A stretch of 64,000 bases of DNA, taken from contig NZ_CP137003.1 in the NCBI RefSeq assembly GCF_033110965.1, positions 3,410,001 through 3,474,000 on the forward strand. The letters are read 5' to 3'. A program made the position numbers and the translations under genes. Below are positions 26,674 to 35,710 of the stretch, piece by piece (position 1 is the first letter of the stretch; the number at the start of each line of letters is the position of its first letter). This DNA comes from Raineyella sp. LH-20. GTDB taxonomy: Bacteria; Actinomycetota; Actinomycetes; Propionibacteriales; Propionibacteriaceae. The notes under the pieces were generated by a model. That model made no database searches. It was not told the DNA's origin and saw only the letters and a list, made by a program, of their open reading frames with translations.

Positions 26674-27968
26674 CCGTCACCCCGCTCAGCGCCGGCATCC
26701 CGACCCGGCTGCTGGTCACCGGCGTCACCCTTCCCGACGGCACGACCGGTGACGTGTACGTGGACGGTCCGGTCTTCGGCGATCCCGCCACCGCGCCCGC
26801 CGATGTCGAGCGTCTCGACGGCACCGGGCTGGTCGCGCTGCCCGGCCTGGTCGACCCGCACGTCCACCTGCGCGAGCCGGGCCGGGAGGACGCCGAGACG
26901 ATCCGCACCGGCACCGCGGCCGCGGCCCGCGGCGGCTTCACCGCCGTCCAGGCGATGGCCAACACCACCCCGGTCACCGACACCGCCGAGATCGCCCGCG
27001 AGGTCGCGGCGATCGCCGCCGCGCAGGGTGCCTGCGTCGTCATCCCCTGTGGGGCGATCACCAAGGGGCTGGCCGGTGAGCAGCTGGCCGAACTGGGTCT
27101 GATCCACCGGGCGACCGGCACCCGCTGCTTCTCCGACGACGGCGCCTGCGTCGCCGACGGCCAGGTGATGCGCCGGGCGTTCGAGTACGTCCGTGCCTTC
27201 GACGGGGTGCTGGCCCAGCACGCCCAGGACCCGCGGCTGGCCGGCCCGGACGCCTGCTGCCACGAGGGCGAGCTCTCCGGCAAACTCGGTCTGGGCGGCT
27301 GGCCGCCGGCTGCCGAGTCGACGATCGTCGCCCGCGACGTGGAGCTCGCCGCCCTCACCGGTGCCCGCTACCACGTCTGCCACGTGTCGGCGAAGGAGTC
27401 GCTGGACATCATCCGGGCGGCCAAGGCCCGTGGCGTACGGGTCACCGCCGAGGCGACCCCGCACCACCTGCTGCTGACCACCGATCTGCTGACCGACTAC
27501 GACACCACGTTCAAGGTCAACCCGCCGCTGCGCACCGCCGAGCACGTCGAGGCGCTGCGGGCGGCGGTCGCCGACGGCACGGTCGACGTGATCGGCACCG
27601 ACCATGCCCCGCACGCCTTGCAGGACAAGGACCATGCGTTCGTCGACGCCCGGCCGGGCATGGTCGGGCTGGAACAGTCCCTCGCGGTGGTGATCGACAC
27701 GCTGGTGCGTCCCGGGCTGCTCGACTGGGCCGGGGTCGCCGACCGGATGTCGTACGCCCCGGCGGCACTGCTCGGACTGACCGACCAGGGCCGTCCGGTC
27801 GCCCCCGGCGAGCCGGCGAACCTCTGCCTGGTCGATCCCAAGGCGCGTCACCGGGTGGATCCGGCTGACACCGCCTCGCTGGCACGCAACAATCCCTACG
27901 CCGGTCGGGATCTGCCCGATCCGGTGCGCCTGACGGTGTGCCGTGGCCACGTGACCTACCGTCGCTGA
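26670..27968 (+). CDS. pyrC: Dihydroorotase
   Basis: A 432-residue amidohydrolase of the class I dihydroorotase type that closes carbamoyl-aspartate to dihydroorotate. Metal ligands are in [11 protein letters not shown] (about 63-73), the substrate Asn in ANTTPVTDT, a metal His in CHVSAKESL and the catalytic Asp in [14 protein letters not shown] precedes the ATG, which overlaps the pyrB stop (ATGA). It is the last pyr gene in this window; carAB, pyrD and pyrF are not here. Full length. Confidence 0.96.
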   Translation: MTVTPLSAGIPTRLLVTGVTLPDGTTGDVYVDGPVFGDPATAPADVERLDGTGLVALPGLVDPHVHLREPGREDAETIRTGTAAAARGGFTAVQAMANTTPVTDTAEIAREVAAIAAAQGACVVIPCGAITKGLAGEQLAELGLIHRATGTRCFSDDGACVADGQVMRRAFEYVRAFDGVLAQHAQDPRLAGPDACCHEGELSGKLGLGGWPPAAESTIVARDVELAALTGARYHVCHVSAKESLDIIRAAKARGVRVTAEATPHHLLLTTDLLTDYDTTFKVNPPLRTAEHVEALRAAVADGTVDVIGTDHAPHALQDKDHAFVDARPGMVGLEQSLAVVIDTLVRPGLLDWAGVADRMSYAPAALLGLTDQGRPVAPGEPANLCLVDPKARHRVDPADTASLARNNPYAGRDLPDPVRLTVCRGHVTYRR

Positions 27969-28016
27969 CCCACCGGCCCACCCCGACAGGCAGGTCCCCG
28001 AGAAGACAAGGACGTC

Positions 28017-28553
28017 ATGACCGACAACCCGACCGACGCCGCCGGCACCCCCGCACCCGGCACCCCGGCTCCCGATGCCGCCGCCCCCCAAGCCGCCGCA
28101 CCCCAGGCCGCCGGGCCCGACGCCGCCCAGCCGACCGACGAGCGGAGCCCGTACGAGCGGATGGGCGGTGCGGAGACGTTCCGCGCCATCGTGCACCGCT
28201 TCTACGAGAACGTCCGGACGACCCCGGATCTGCACGCGCTCTACCCGGAGGAGGACCTCGGCCCGGCCGAGGACCGGCTGCGGTTGTTCCTGGAGCAGTA
28301 CTGGGGCGGGCCGACGACCTACTCCGAGCAGCGGGGCCACCCGCGGCTGCGGATGCGCCACGCCCCGTTCAAGGTGACCCCGGCCCAGCGGGACAATTGG
28401 CTGGCCTGCATGCACGACGCGGTCGGGTCGGTCGAGATGGACAAGGCGGCCCGCGACGAACTGTGGAACTACCTGTCCCGCGCCGCCGACGCGATGATCA
28501 ACGCCTTCGAGGGAGAGGACATGACCCCGACCCACCGGCGCAACCTGCTCTGA
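28017..28553 (+). CDS. glbO: Group II truncated hemoglobin with Ala/Pro-rich N-terminal extension
   Basis: A 178-residue protein whose residues 45-178 form a TrHb2-type globin. B10 Tyr lies in HRFYENV (Tyr63), QYWGGPTTYSEQRG covers the CD1/E region, proximal His is His115 in RMRHAPFKV and the group II G8 Trp is Trp128 in RDNWLACM. Such globins bind O2 and may support respiration or detoxify NO or peroxide. The first 43 residues are a low-complexity Ala/Pro segment (TPAPGTPAPDAAAPQAAAP), longer than usual. AAGGA precedes the ATG. It is 48 bp after pyrC, perhaps by read-through. Confidence 0.92.
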   Translation: MTDNPTDAAGTPAPGTPAPDAAAPQAAAPQAAGPDAAQPTDERSPYERMGGAETFRAIVHRFYENVRTTPDLHALYPEEDLGPAEDRLRLFLEQYWGGPTTYSEQRGHPRLRMRHAPFKVTPAQRDNWLACMHDAVGSVEMDKAARDELWNYLSRAADAMINAFEGEDMTPTHRRNLL

Positions 28554-28569
28554 GCAGACCGCGCTGGCC

Positions 28570-28575
28570 TAGGCT
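28570..28575 (+). promoter_or_regulatory. -10 box of a leaderless gene (TAGGCT)
   Basis: TAGGCT, six bases, then the GTG of the GH13 glucosidase gene, with no Shine-Dalgarno. Confidence 0.55.
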
Positions 28576-28581
28576 CGGGAC

Positions 28582-30354
28582 GTGACTTCCGACGCGCCCG
28601 GCACCGTGAACGCCACCGATTCCTCCGCGGACTGGTGGCGGTCGGCGGTCGTCTACCAGATCTACCCCCGCTCGTACGCCGACGGGAACGGGGACGGCGA
28701 GGGGGACCTGGCGGGAATCCTCGCCCACCTCGACCACCTGGTCGCCCTCGGCGTGGACGCCGTGTGGATCTCCCCGTGGTATCCGTCGCCCCTCCACGAC
28801 GGCGGCTACGACGTCGCGGACTACTGCGCCATCGACCCGCGCTACGGGACGCTGGCCGAGGCCGACGAGGTGGTCGCCCGGGCCCACGCGCAAGGCCTGC
28901 GGATCATTATCGATCTGGTCCCCAACCACTGCTCGATCGAGCATCCGTTGTTCCGGGCCGCGCTGGCCGCCGGCCCCGGCTCGCCGGAGCGGGACCTGTT
29001 CCTCTTCCGCGACGGCCGCGGCCCCGGTGGCGACCAGCCACCGAACAACTGGCCCGCCCACTTCGGTGGACCGGCCTGGGAACGGGTGATCGGGCCCGAC
29101 GGCGTCCCCGAACAGTGGTACCTCCATCTCTTCACCCCCGAGCAGCCCGACTGGAACTGGAGCCACCCGGCCGTCCCGGCCCTGTTCGACGAGGTGTTGC
29201 GGTTCTGGTTCGACCGCGGCGTCGACGGTTTCCGGATCGACGTCGCCGACTCCTGCGCCAAGGACATGACGCTGCCCGACCTTCCGCCGGGCGCCGGCAA
29301 CGGTGGCTACGGCGAGGGCAAGTATCCCGGTCACCCCTACTTCGACCGTCCCGAACTCGCCGCCATCCATCGCCGCTGGCGGGCGGTCGCCGACGAATAC
29401 GCCGACACCCCGCAGGGGCCGCGGGTCCTCATCTCCGAGGCCTACCTCGGGCCGACCCACCGGCTCGCCGCGTACACCAGCAACGGTCGCCTGCACCTGA
29501 CGTTCAACTTCGACGCACTGCTGACGGAGTGGTCGTACGCCTCGCAGCGGGCGATGATCGAAGCGACCCTCGCCGGCTACGACGCGGTCGGCGCACCGTC
29601 CACCTGGGTGCTGGGCAACCACGACCAGCCACGGCTGGTGTCGCGCTACGGTCGGGCGGTGACCGGGGCGACGTTCACCGCCGACGGGGGCCTCGGCAGC
29701 CGGGCGGCGAAGGGGCCCGCGGCCGGGGAGGACCTCGTGCTGGGCCGTCGCCGCGCCCGGGCGGCCGCCCTGTTGGAGCTGGCCCTGCCCGGCGGAGCGT
29801 ACGTCTATCAGGGCGATGAGCTCGGGCTGGCGGAGGTCGACCTGCCGGTCGAGGTCCTGCAGGATCCGATCTGGACACGGTCCGGGCACACCGAGAAGGG
29901 CCGCGACGGCTGCCGGGTGCCACTGCCCTGGTCCGGGGATCGTCCGCCGTACGGGTTCAGCCCGGCCGACGCGACGGCCGCGCCGTGGCTGCCGCAGCCC
30001 GACTGGGCGGACCGTACGGTCGCCGCCGAGGCCGACGACCCGGACTCGTTCCTCACCCTCTACCGTCAGGCGCTGGCGATCCGGCACCAGCACCCGGCGC
30101 TCGGGGCGGGGACGCTGCGGTGGGCGGCCGACGCCCCGGCCGGGGTGCTCGCTTTCGATCGGGACCCCGGATTCTCCTGCTGGGTGAACTTCGGCGACGA
30201 GCCGGTGGTCCTGCCGGCCGGGGCGCGCGTGCTGCTGGCCTCGGCGCCCCGCCGGCCATCCTCGGACGACCCGGGACGCGTCGCCGAGGGACCCCACTCC
30301 GGCTCCGACGCTGACCTGCTCGGCACCGACGAGGCGGTCTGGTTCACCCGCTGA
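28582..30354 (+). CDS. GH13 alpha-glucosidase / oligo-1,6-glucosidase-like
   Basis: A 590-residue glycoside hydrolase family 13 protein. The barrel begins WWRSAVVYQIYPRSYADGNGDG, followed by region I DLVPNHCS, region II GFRIDVADS (nucleophile Asp), region III LISEAYLG (acid/base Glu) and region IV LGNHDQPR. This set fits alpha-glucosidases acting on maltose, isomaltose or sucrose-type sugars. There is no signal peptide, so it is cytoplasmic and would process imported oligosaccharides. No transporter is adjacent, so the substrate is open. The GTG start is supported by a TAGGCT box six bases before it. Confidence 0.92.
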   Translation: MTSDAPGTVNATDSSADWWRSAVVYQIYPRSYADGNGDGEGDLAGILAHLDHLVALGVDAVWISPWYPSPLHDGGYDVADYCAIDPRYGTLAEADEVVARAHAQGLRIIIDLVPNHCSIEHPLFRAALAAGPGSPERDLFLFRDGRGPGGDQPPNNWPAHFGGPAWERVIGPDGVPEQWYLHLFTPEQPDWNWSHPAVPALFDEVLRFWFDRGVDGFRIDVADSCAKDMTLPDLPPGAGNGGYGEGKYPGHPYFDRPELAAIHRRWRAVADEYADTPQGPRVLISEAYLGPTHRLAAYTSNGRLHLTFNFDALLTEWSYASQRAMIEATLAGYDAVGAPSTWVLGNHDQPRLVSRYGRAVTGATFTADGGLGSRAAKGPAAGEDLVLGRRRARAAALLELALPGGAYVYQGDELGLAEVDLPVEVLQDPIWTRSGHTEKGRDGCRVPLPWSGDRPPYGFSPADATAAPWLPQPDWADRTVAAEADDPDSFLTLYRQALAIRHQHPALGAGTLRWAADAPAGVLAFDRDPGFSCWVNFGDEPVVLPAGARVLLASAPRRPSSDDPGRVAEGPHSGSDADLLGTDEAVWFTR

Positions 30355-30376
30355 GCGGGATCGCCCCCGAGCCTCG

Positions 30377-31258
30377 TCAATGCTGGTGCGGGCCCGTTCC
30401 GACCGGCTGCACGGTGATCGGGCGCAGCGCCTCACGGACCCGGGCGGGGATCGGCCGGGGACGGCTCTGCGGGTCGGCGCTGACCAGCACCACCCGGCCG
30501 ACGGCGTGCAACACGTCCGCCCGAGGATCGCGGATGCGCACCTCCAGGCTCATCGACGTCGACCCCACGTGCAGCACCACCAGTTCGGCGACGTACGGCG
30601 CGATCCGGTAGCTCATCGGGGCGCGGTACTCCACCTCCTGGGCGGCGACCAGCCAGCTGACGTCGGCGCCGGCCCGGCCCCAGTCCTCACTCGCTCCCGC
30701 CACCTCCAGCGCGGCGATCCGCGCCTCCTGCAGGAAGGTGAGGAAGGCGACGTTGTTGATGTGGCCGAACGGGTCGAGTTCCGACCACCGCACCCGCACC
30801 GGGTACTCGTAGCCGAAGCCGGTGGGCCAGTCGGCGTGCGGCAGTGCCCGCAGGTGCAGCTCCGGGCCCGACCAGTCCTCCAGCCAGGCGCGTTCGCCGG
30901 CGGTCAGCCGGCGCACCGTGCCGGTGTGTACGTCGAACGGCGCACAGTCGGTGGTGGCGCGGGCGACCATGGTGTCGCCCTGGCACAGTTCGTACGCCAC
31001 GGTGAAGCGCGCCCCGCCGACCCGCGCCACCCACAACCGGATGACGATCCCCTCACCGCCGAAGTGTGCCGGGGCGAGGTACTCGACGTGTTGGGCGGCC
31101 ACCGCGATGCCGTGGTCCAGCAGCTCGGGGTGCGGGCCGTCGAGGATCCAGTCGACCCTGGCCTCCTGGAGGTAGTCCAGGTGGACCACGTTGTTCACGT
31201 GGTTGTGCGGATCCTGGTCGGCCCAGCGGACCCGGGCCTGGTAGATGTACTGCGTCAC
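30377..31258 (-). CDS. Double-hotdog acyl-CoA thioesterase (copy 2)
   Basis: A 293-residue protein with two YbgC/4HBT hotdog domains, about residues 1-125 and 145-275. Each begins with the same pattern (RVRWADQDPHNHVNN and RVRWSELDPFGHINN) and has the catalytic-type Asp and following HVNN/HINN. The family hydrolyses acyl-CoA thioesters. The start GTG has GGAGGTG 6 bp upstream. It lies directly downstream of a paralogue of the same architecture and of the acyl-CoA ligase gene. A housekeeping role in fatty-acid turnover is inferred. Confidence 0.88.
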   Translation of the reverse strand: MTQYIYQARVRWADQDPHNHVNNVVHLDYLQEARVDWILDGPHPELLDHGIAVAAQHVEYLAPAHFGGEGIVIRLWVARVGGARFTVAYELCQGDTMVARATTDCAPFDVHTGTVRRLTAGERAWLEDWSGPELHLRALPHADWPTGFGYEYPVRVRWSELDPFGHINNVAFLTFLQEARIAALEVAGASEDWGRAGADVSWLVAAQEVEYRAPMSYRIAPYVAELVVLHVGSTSMSLEVRIRDPRADVLHAVGRVVLVSADPQSRPRPIPARVREALRPITVQPVGTGPHQH

Positions 31259-31298
31259 CGCGGCACCTCCGATCAGGTCAGTTCAGGTCGGTTCAGAT

Positions 31299-32228
31299 TC
31301 AGGTCAGGGTGAGGGGATGCAGCCGGTCGCGGAGGATCTGCGGCAGCGGCACCGGGGTCCCGTGCGGGTCGGCATGCACCAGCACCAGATGGCCGACGGC
31401 GTACGTCACGTCGACGTGCGGGTCATGGATCCGCATCTCGAAGGTGACAGAGGTCGACCCGACGCGCAGGATGACCACCTCGGCCAGGTACGGCTCGATC
31501 TGGTAGGTCATCGGCACCTGGTACGTCATGTCCTGCGCCGCCACCACCCAGGTGCGCGGATCGCCGGGATGGCCCCAGGGCAGGTCACGGCGCGGCTCCT
31601 CCATCATCGCGATGGTGGCTTCCTGCAGGTAGGTCAGGTAGCTGACGTTGTTGACGTGGTCGTACGGATCGAGCTCCGACCACCGCACCCGCAACGGGTG
31701 CTCGTAGCCGAAACCGGACACCCACTCCACCGCCGGACGCGGCAGCGGCCGGAAGTCCATCGGCTCACCGAGGTAGCCCCGCAGCCACTCCCGCTCCTCG
31801 GGCGCCATCCGGCGCAGCCGGCCACCGTCGACGTCGTACGTCGCCAGGATCGTCTTCGCCCGGGCCACATGGGTGTCGCCCTGGTAGATGTCGTACGCCA
31901 CCCCGAACCGTGCCCCGCCCAGATCGGTCACCCACAGCCGGATGATGATCGGGTCGGGACAGAACATCGACTGCGCCAGGTACTCGATGTGGTGGGAGAC
32001 CACCAGCACGCCGTCGCTGAGCATCCGCGCGTACGGACCGTTGAGGATCCAGTCGACGCGTGCCTCCTGCATGTAGTCGAGGTAGGCCACGTTGTTGACG
32101 TGTCCCTGGGGGTCCTGGTCGGCCCAGCGCACCCGTGCCCGATAGACGTACGGGGTCGTCCCGGTCGTCGGGGTCGTGTCGGTCGTCGGGGTCGTGTCGG
32201 TCCTCGCTGCCGTTCCGGTCGGGCCCAC
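31299..32228 (-). CDS. Double-hotdog acyl-CoA thioesterase (copy 1)
   Basis: A 309-residue paralogue of the following gene. A Thr/Pro-rich N-terminal run (DTTPTTDTTPTT) of about 26 residues precedes two hotdog domains (RVRWADQDPQGHVNN and RVRWSELDPYDHVNN). The Asp and the HVNN motif are kept in both. The GTG start lies 1 bp after the stop of the acyl-CoA ligase gene, so the three genes form one operon. Ligase and thioesterase together could set the acyl-CoA/free-fatty-acid balance, an inference. The N-terminal run is encoded by a short DNA repeat. Confidence 0.87.
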   Translation of the reverse strand: MGPTGTAARTDTTPTTDTTPTTGTTPYVYRARVRWADQDPQGHVNNVAYLDYMQEARVDWILNGPYARMLSDGVLVVSHHIEYLAQSMFCPDPIIIRLWVTDLGGARFGVAYDIYQGDTHVARAKTILATYDVDGGRLRRMAPEEREWLRGYLGEPMDFRPLPRPAVEWVSGFGYEHPLRVRWSELDPYDHVNNVSYLTYLQEATIAMMEEPRRDLPWGHPGDPRTWVVAAQDMTYQVPMTYQIEPYLAEVVILRVGSTSVTFEMRIHDPHVDVTYAVGHLVLVHADPHGTPVPLPQILRDRLHPLTLT

Positions 32229-32229
32229 G

Positions 32230-34101
32230 TCAGTCCTCGGGGTCGTAGAGCTTGTCGAGCTTGTCGGCGAAGGCCGTCGCGACGGCGGAGCGCCGGACCT
32301 TCAGGCTCGGGGTCACCTCCCCGTCGGCGACCGACAGCTCCCGGTCCAGGATCTCGTAGCGCTTCACGGTCTCCCACCGTTCCAGGCGGGCGTTGGCCTT
32401 CTCCATGTAGTGGTCGATCATGCCGCGGACCTCGGCGTTCTGGGTGAGCTCGGCGTACGACAACCCCTCGAGGTTGTGTCGACCCGCCCACGTCATGATC
32501 GCGGCCTCGTCGAGGGTGATCAGCGCGGAGATGTATTTGCGGCCCTCGCCCTGGACGAACACCTGGGAGACGTACGGGTTGTTGTTGACGATCGCGCCTT
32601 CGACCTTCTGCGGCGCGACGTACTTGCCGCCGGAGGTCTTGATCAGGTCCTTCTTGCGATCGGTGATCCGCAGCCGACCGCGCCGGTCGAGCTCGCCGAT
32701 GTCACCGGTGGCGAACCAGCCGTCGGCCGTGTACGCCGCTGCGGTCTCCTCGGGCAGGTTGTGGTAGCCGACGGCCAGCGCAGGGCTCTTGACGAGGATC
32801 TCGCCGTCCTCGGCGATCCGCACCTCGTTGCCCGGGATCGGCCCGCCGACGGTGCCGAGGTCGGGATCGTTGGGGATGTCGAGGAAGGTGATCGCGGCGG
32901 TCTCGGTCATCCCGTAGCCCTCGATCAGCGGGATCCCGGCGGCCCAGAACCAGTTCTGCACCTGGGGGTTGAGCTTCGCCGACCCGGACACGAACCAGCG
33001 CACCCGTCCGCCCATCGTCGCGTGCAGCTTGGAGAACACCAGCTGGTGGGCGATGGCGTAGCGGATCGCCAACCCGCGCGGCAGCCGCCGCCGGGTGGTC
33101 AGGTACGGCAGTGCCCGCTGCCCGACCGAGAACGCCCAGCGCGGGATCCGGGAGATGACACCACGGTTCTTCAGGATCACCGCATTGCGGACCTTCTCGA
33201 AGATCCGCGGGGCGCCGGCCATGATGGTCGGCCGCACCTCGCCGAGACCCTCGACGATGCGCGAGATGTCCCCCTCCACGGCGTGCACCAACCCGCTGCC
33301 GAGCTGGATCGAGATCAGGCACTTGCCGAAGACGTGCGACAGCGGCAGCCACAGGAAGTGGATCTCGTCCGGCCGGAGGATCCCCATGTCCTGGCCGACC
33401 CGGTAGCCCTCGTGGGTCCACGAGCGGTGCGACAGGCGGACGCCCTTCGGACGGCCGGTGGTCCCGGACGTGTAGATCAGGGTCGACAGGGTGTCGGCAT
33501 TCGTCGCGGCGATGGCCGCGTCGACGCAGCCGGGATGGTCGGTCAGCCAGGCTTCCCCGAGCGTACGGAACGCCGACCAGGAGATCACCTTGCCGCCGTC
33601 GTCGACGTGGTCGACACCCTCGGGATCGAGGACGACCACCTTCACGATCGCGTCCAGCGTGTCGCGGTGGAGTCGGATCTTGTCGACCTGGTCGGCATTC
33701 TCCGCGAAGACGATCCGCGAGCCGGAGTCGCCGAGGATGTGCGCGACGTCGTGGTCGTGCGTGTTGGGATAGACGGTCGTGGTCGCCCCGCCGGCGCACA
33801 TGATCGCCAGGTCGATCAGGATCCACTCGATCCGGGTGCTGGAGGCGATGGCGACCCGATCCTCGAGCTGCAGTCCGAGGGCGAGCAGGCCGGCGGCGAG
33901 GTCGAACACCCGGTGGTGGGTCTCGGTCCAGCTCATCGTGGTCCACGCGTCATCAGCGCCGCGGTAGAGATACGCCGGGCGGGCCCCGAACTCCTCGACC
34001 GCCGCCAGGAACATCTTGCCCACCGAATCCTCACGGCGGGCCAGGAACGTTGCGGACGGCGGAGCCAGCTGCTCCAGCACAGAGTCGGCCAGATCAGGCA
34101 T
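32230..34101 (-). CDS. Long-chain fatty-acid--CoA ligase (AMP-binding)
   Basis: A 623-residue adenylate-forming enzyme of the FAA1/COG1022 group. The P-loop is LIYTSGTTGRPKGV, then VFGKCLISIQL in the linker region, the A5 motif EGYGMTETAA and the hinge GDIGELDRRGRLRITDRKKDLI, followed by GKYVAPQKVEG. It activates long-chain fatty acids with ATP and CoA at the membrane. AAGGAGA precedes the ATG. A TAGGCT box on the minus strand lies 83 bp upstream and may be its promoter. It leads the operon with the two thioesterase paralogues. Confidence 0.94.
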   Translation of the reverse strand: MPDLADSVLEQLAPPSATFLARREDSVGKMFLAAVEEFGARPAYLYRGADDAWTTMSWTETHHRVFDLAAGLLALGLQLEDRVAIASSTRIEWILIDLAIMCAGGATTTVYPNTHDHDVAHILGDSGSRIVFAENADQVDKIRLHRDTLDAIVKVVVLDPEGVDHVDDGGKVISWSAFRTLGEAWLTDHPGCVDAAIAATNADTLSTLIYTSGTTGRPKGVRLSHRSWTHEGYRVGQDMGILRPDEIHFLWLPLSHVFGKCLISIQLGSGLVHAVEGDISRIVEGLGEVRPTIMAGAPRIFEKVRNAVILKNRGVISRIPRWAFSVGQRALPYLTTRRRLPRGLAIRYAIAHQLVFSKLHATMGGRVRWFVSGSAKLNPQVQNWFWAAGIPLIEGYGMTETAAITFLDIPNDPDLGTVGGPIPGNEVRIAEDGEILVKSPALAVGYHNLPEETAAAYTADGWFATGDIGELDRRGRLRITDRKKDLIKTSGGKYVAPQKVEGAIVNNNPYVSQVFVQGEGRKYISALITLDEAAIMTWAGRHNLEGLSYAELTQNAEVRGMIDHYMEKANARLERWETVKRYEILDRELSVADGEVTPSLKVRRSAVATAFADKLDKLYDPED

Positions 34102-34250
34102 CTCTTCTCCTTGACGACGGATGGGACGGGGCCGCAGGACAGCGCGGACCGGCCCGGGCAGCACTGACCGGACAGGTCTTCTCAGCCTATCGTCCGTGTC
34201 GTACGCCCGGGCCGACGTGCCCCGGTCCGCCGAGCGGTCACCCCACTGAT

Positions 34251-34267
34251 TTGTGGAAGTGCCACAA
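34251..34267. promoter_or_regulatory. Short inverted repeat between fadD-like gene and yceI
   Basis: TTGTGG and CCACAA flank AAGTG. It lies upstream of the acyl-CoA ligase and downstream of yceI, so it could be an operator or a weak 3' hairpin. Confidence 0.35.
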
Positions 34268-34318
34268 GTCGACCGTGGTTCGTTTGGAGAGTCCGGGGCC
34301 GTGGGGCCCGGTGACGGC

Positions 34319-34858
34319 TCAGCGGTCGAGGGTGGCCTCGAGGGTCACGCTGATGGTGACCTTGTCGCCGAGCATGACGGCGTCACCCTGCAGCGGGATG
34401 TTGAACTCGACGCCGAAGTCCTTCTTGTTGATCACGGTGGTGCCCTCGGCACCCATCCGGAACAGCCCGAATGCATCGGGGTCGATCGCACCGTTGAAGG
34501 TGGCGTCGAAGGTGACCGGCCGGGTGACGTCCTTGATGGTCAGGTCGCCGTGGATCTTGTAGTCCTCACCGTCGCCCTCCACGGAGGTCGAGGTGAAGGC
34601 GAAGGTCGGGAACTGTGCGGCACCGAGGATGTCGGAGGCGCGGATGTGCTCGTCACGCTGGGCCTGGTTGGTGTTGATCGAGGCGACGGCGACCTCGGCA
34701 CGGACGGTGGCGTCCTTCGGGTCGGCGGACCCGGTGACGATCTGTCCGCTGACGTCGCCGAAGTTGCCGCGCACCTTGCTCATCATGTGCCGGATGGTGA
34801 AGGCCACTTCGGAGTGGGCGGGGTCGATGGTCCAGGTGCCGGGGACGAGTTCGGTCAT
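34319..34858 (-). CDS. YceI-family lipid-binding protein
   Basis: A 179-residue lipocalin-like beta-barrel. It begins ELVPGTWTIDPAHSEVAFTIRH and contains VRGNFGDVSGQI and GDLTIKDVTRPVTFD, the standard YceI landmarks. The family binds polyprenoid or other amphiphilic lipids. This version has no signal peptide, as is common in actinobacteria, so it is probably cytoplasmic. GAAGGA precedes the ATG. It is divergent from a MarR regulator across a 213-bp region with two TTGA-N4-TCAA palindromes, so the regulator probably controls it. Confidence 0.93.
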   Translation of the reverse strand: MTELVPGTWTIDPAHSEVAFTIRHMMSKVRGNFGDVSGQIVTGSADPKDATVRAEVAVASINTNQAQRDEHIRASDILGAAQFPTFAFTSTSVEGDGEDYKIHGDLTIKDVTRPVTFDATFNGAIDPDAFGLFRMGAEGTTVINKKDFGVEFNIPLQGDAVMLGDKVTISVTLEATLDR

Positions 34859-34943
34859 GGGAATCCTTCGCGGTGAGAGCCTGGTGACTACCGTTGCCGG
34901 TCCAGCGTTGAACCTCCAACGCCCCGGACGCTAGGTCGGCACA

Positions 34944-34957
34944 ATTGAAGTGTCAAT
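34944..34957. promoter_or_regulatory. Palindrome 1 in the yceI-marR intergenic region, probable MarR operator
   Basis: ATTGAAGTGTCAAT has 5-bp inverted arms around four bases. A second site of the same form (TTGA-N4-TCAA) lies 95 bp away. Confidence 0.6.
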
Positions 34958-35038
34958 GGCGTACGACTGTGGCGCGCATCACACCCACCGTGAGCACTCT
35001 TACATTCAGCACGGCCTCCCCCGGCGGGGTGGCAACTA

Positions 35039-35050
35039 TTGAAACATCAA
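35039..35050. promoter_or_regulatory. Palindrome 2, probable MarR operator
   Basis: TTGAAACATCAA ends 9 bp before the TAACAT box of the marR gene, so a bound repressor would block marR transcription. Confidence 0.6.
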
Positions 35051-35059
35051 CGTACCGCG

Positions 35060-35065
35060 TAACAT
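35060..35065 (+). promoter_or_regulatory. -10 box of leaderless marR (TAACAT)
   Basis: TAACAT, six bases, then the ATG; no Shine-Dalgarno sequence is seen. Confidence 0.55.
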
Positions 35066-35071
35066 GGGTCC

Positions 35072-35569
35072 ATGACCGCAGTGCCCACGACCGAGTGTCC
35101 GCCCCGATGGCTGGACGATGAACAGCAACAGATCTGGCGTACGTATCTACGCGGTGTCCACCACCTCAACGAATACCTCGATCGCGCCCTGCGTCCGTTC
35201 GACCTCTCCCTCGCCGAGTACGAGATCCTCGTCTCGCTCTCCGAGGCCGACGAGCACCGGCTCCGGATGTCGGATCTCGCCGATGCCGTCCACCAGTCCC
35301 GTTCCCGCCTCACCCACACGGTCGGCCGGATGGAGAAGTCCGGCCTGATCGAGCGGGTGGCCTGCCCGAGCGACCGGCGCGGCGTCTGGGCCCAGCTCAC
35401 CCCGGCCGGCTACGACCTGCTGGTGACGGCCGCTCCGTGTCATGTCGAATCCGTGCGCACGGCGCTGGTCGACGCCGCCACCCCGGAGGATTTCCAGGCG
35501 CTCGGCCGGGTGTTCGCGGAGGTGCTCGCCGTCCCCGACGTCAGCAACGGTCGATCCGGCCAGATCTGA
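35072..35569 (+). CDS. MarR-family transcriptional regulator
   Basis: A 165-residue winged-helix dimer-type regulator. The recognition part is MSDLADAVHQSRSRLTHTVGRMEKSGLI at about residues 66-93 (quoted blocks MSDLADAVHQ and RLTHTVGRMEKSGLIER), followed by the wing CPSDRRGVWAQLTPAG. MarR proteins usually repress the divergent gene until a small aromatic or oxidant ligand binds. The divergent gene is yceI, and two matching palindromes lie between them. The ATG is six bases after a TAACAT box, so it is leaderless. Ligand unknown. Confidence 0.92.
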   Translation: MTAVPTTECPPRWLDDEQQQIWRTYLRGVHHLNEYLDRALRPFDLSLAEYEILVSLSEADEHRLRMSDLADAVHQSRSRLTHTVGRMEKSGLIERVACPSDRRGVWAQLTPAGYDLLVTAAPCHVESVRTALVDAATPEDFQALGRVFAEVLAVPDVSNGRSGQI

Positions 35570-35710
35570 TCCAGATCTGCGTCGTACGCCGCCCTGCTGC
35601 CGGCACGAGCGGCCGGCCCCCGCAGCCGATCGCCGGTCGCCGGATCGCCGGCGCTGCTCCCCGCGCGAGCGGCCGACCGGCCCGGCGGGCCCGTACGGCA
35701 AGATGAACCC

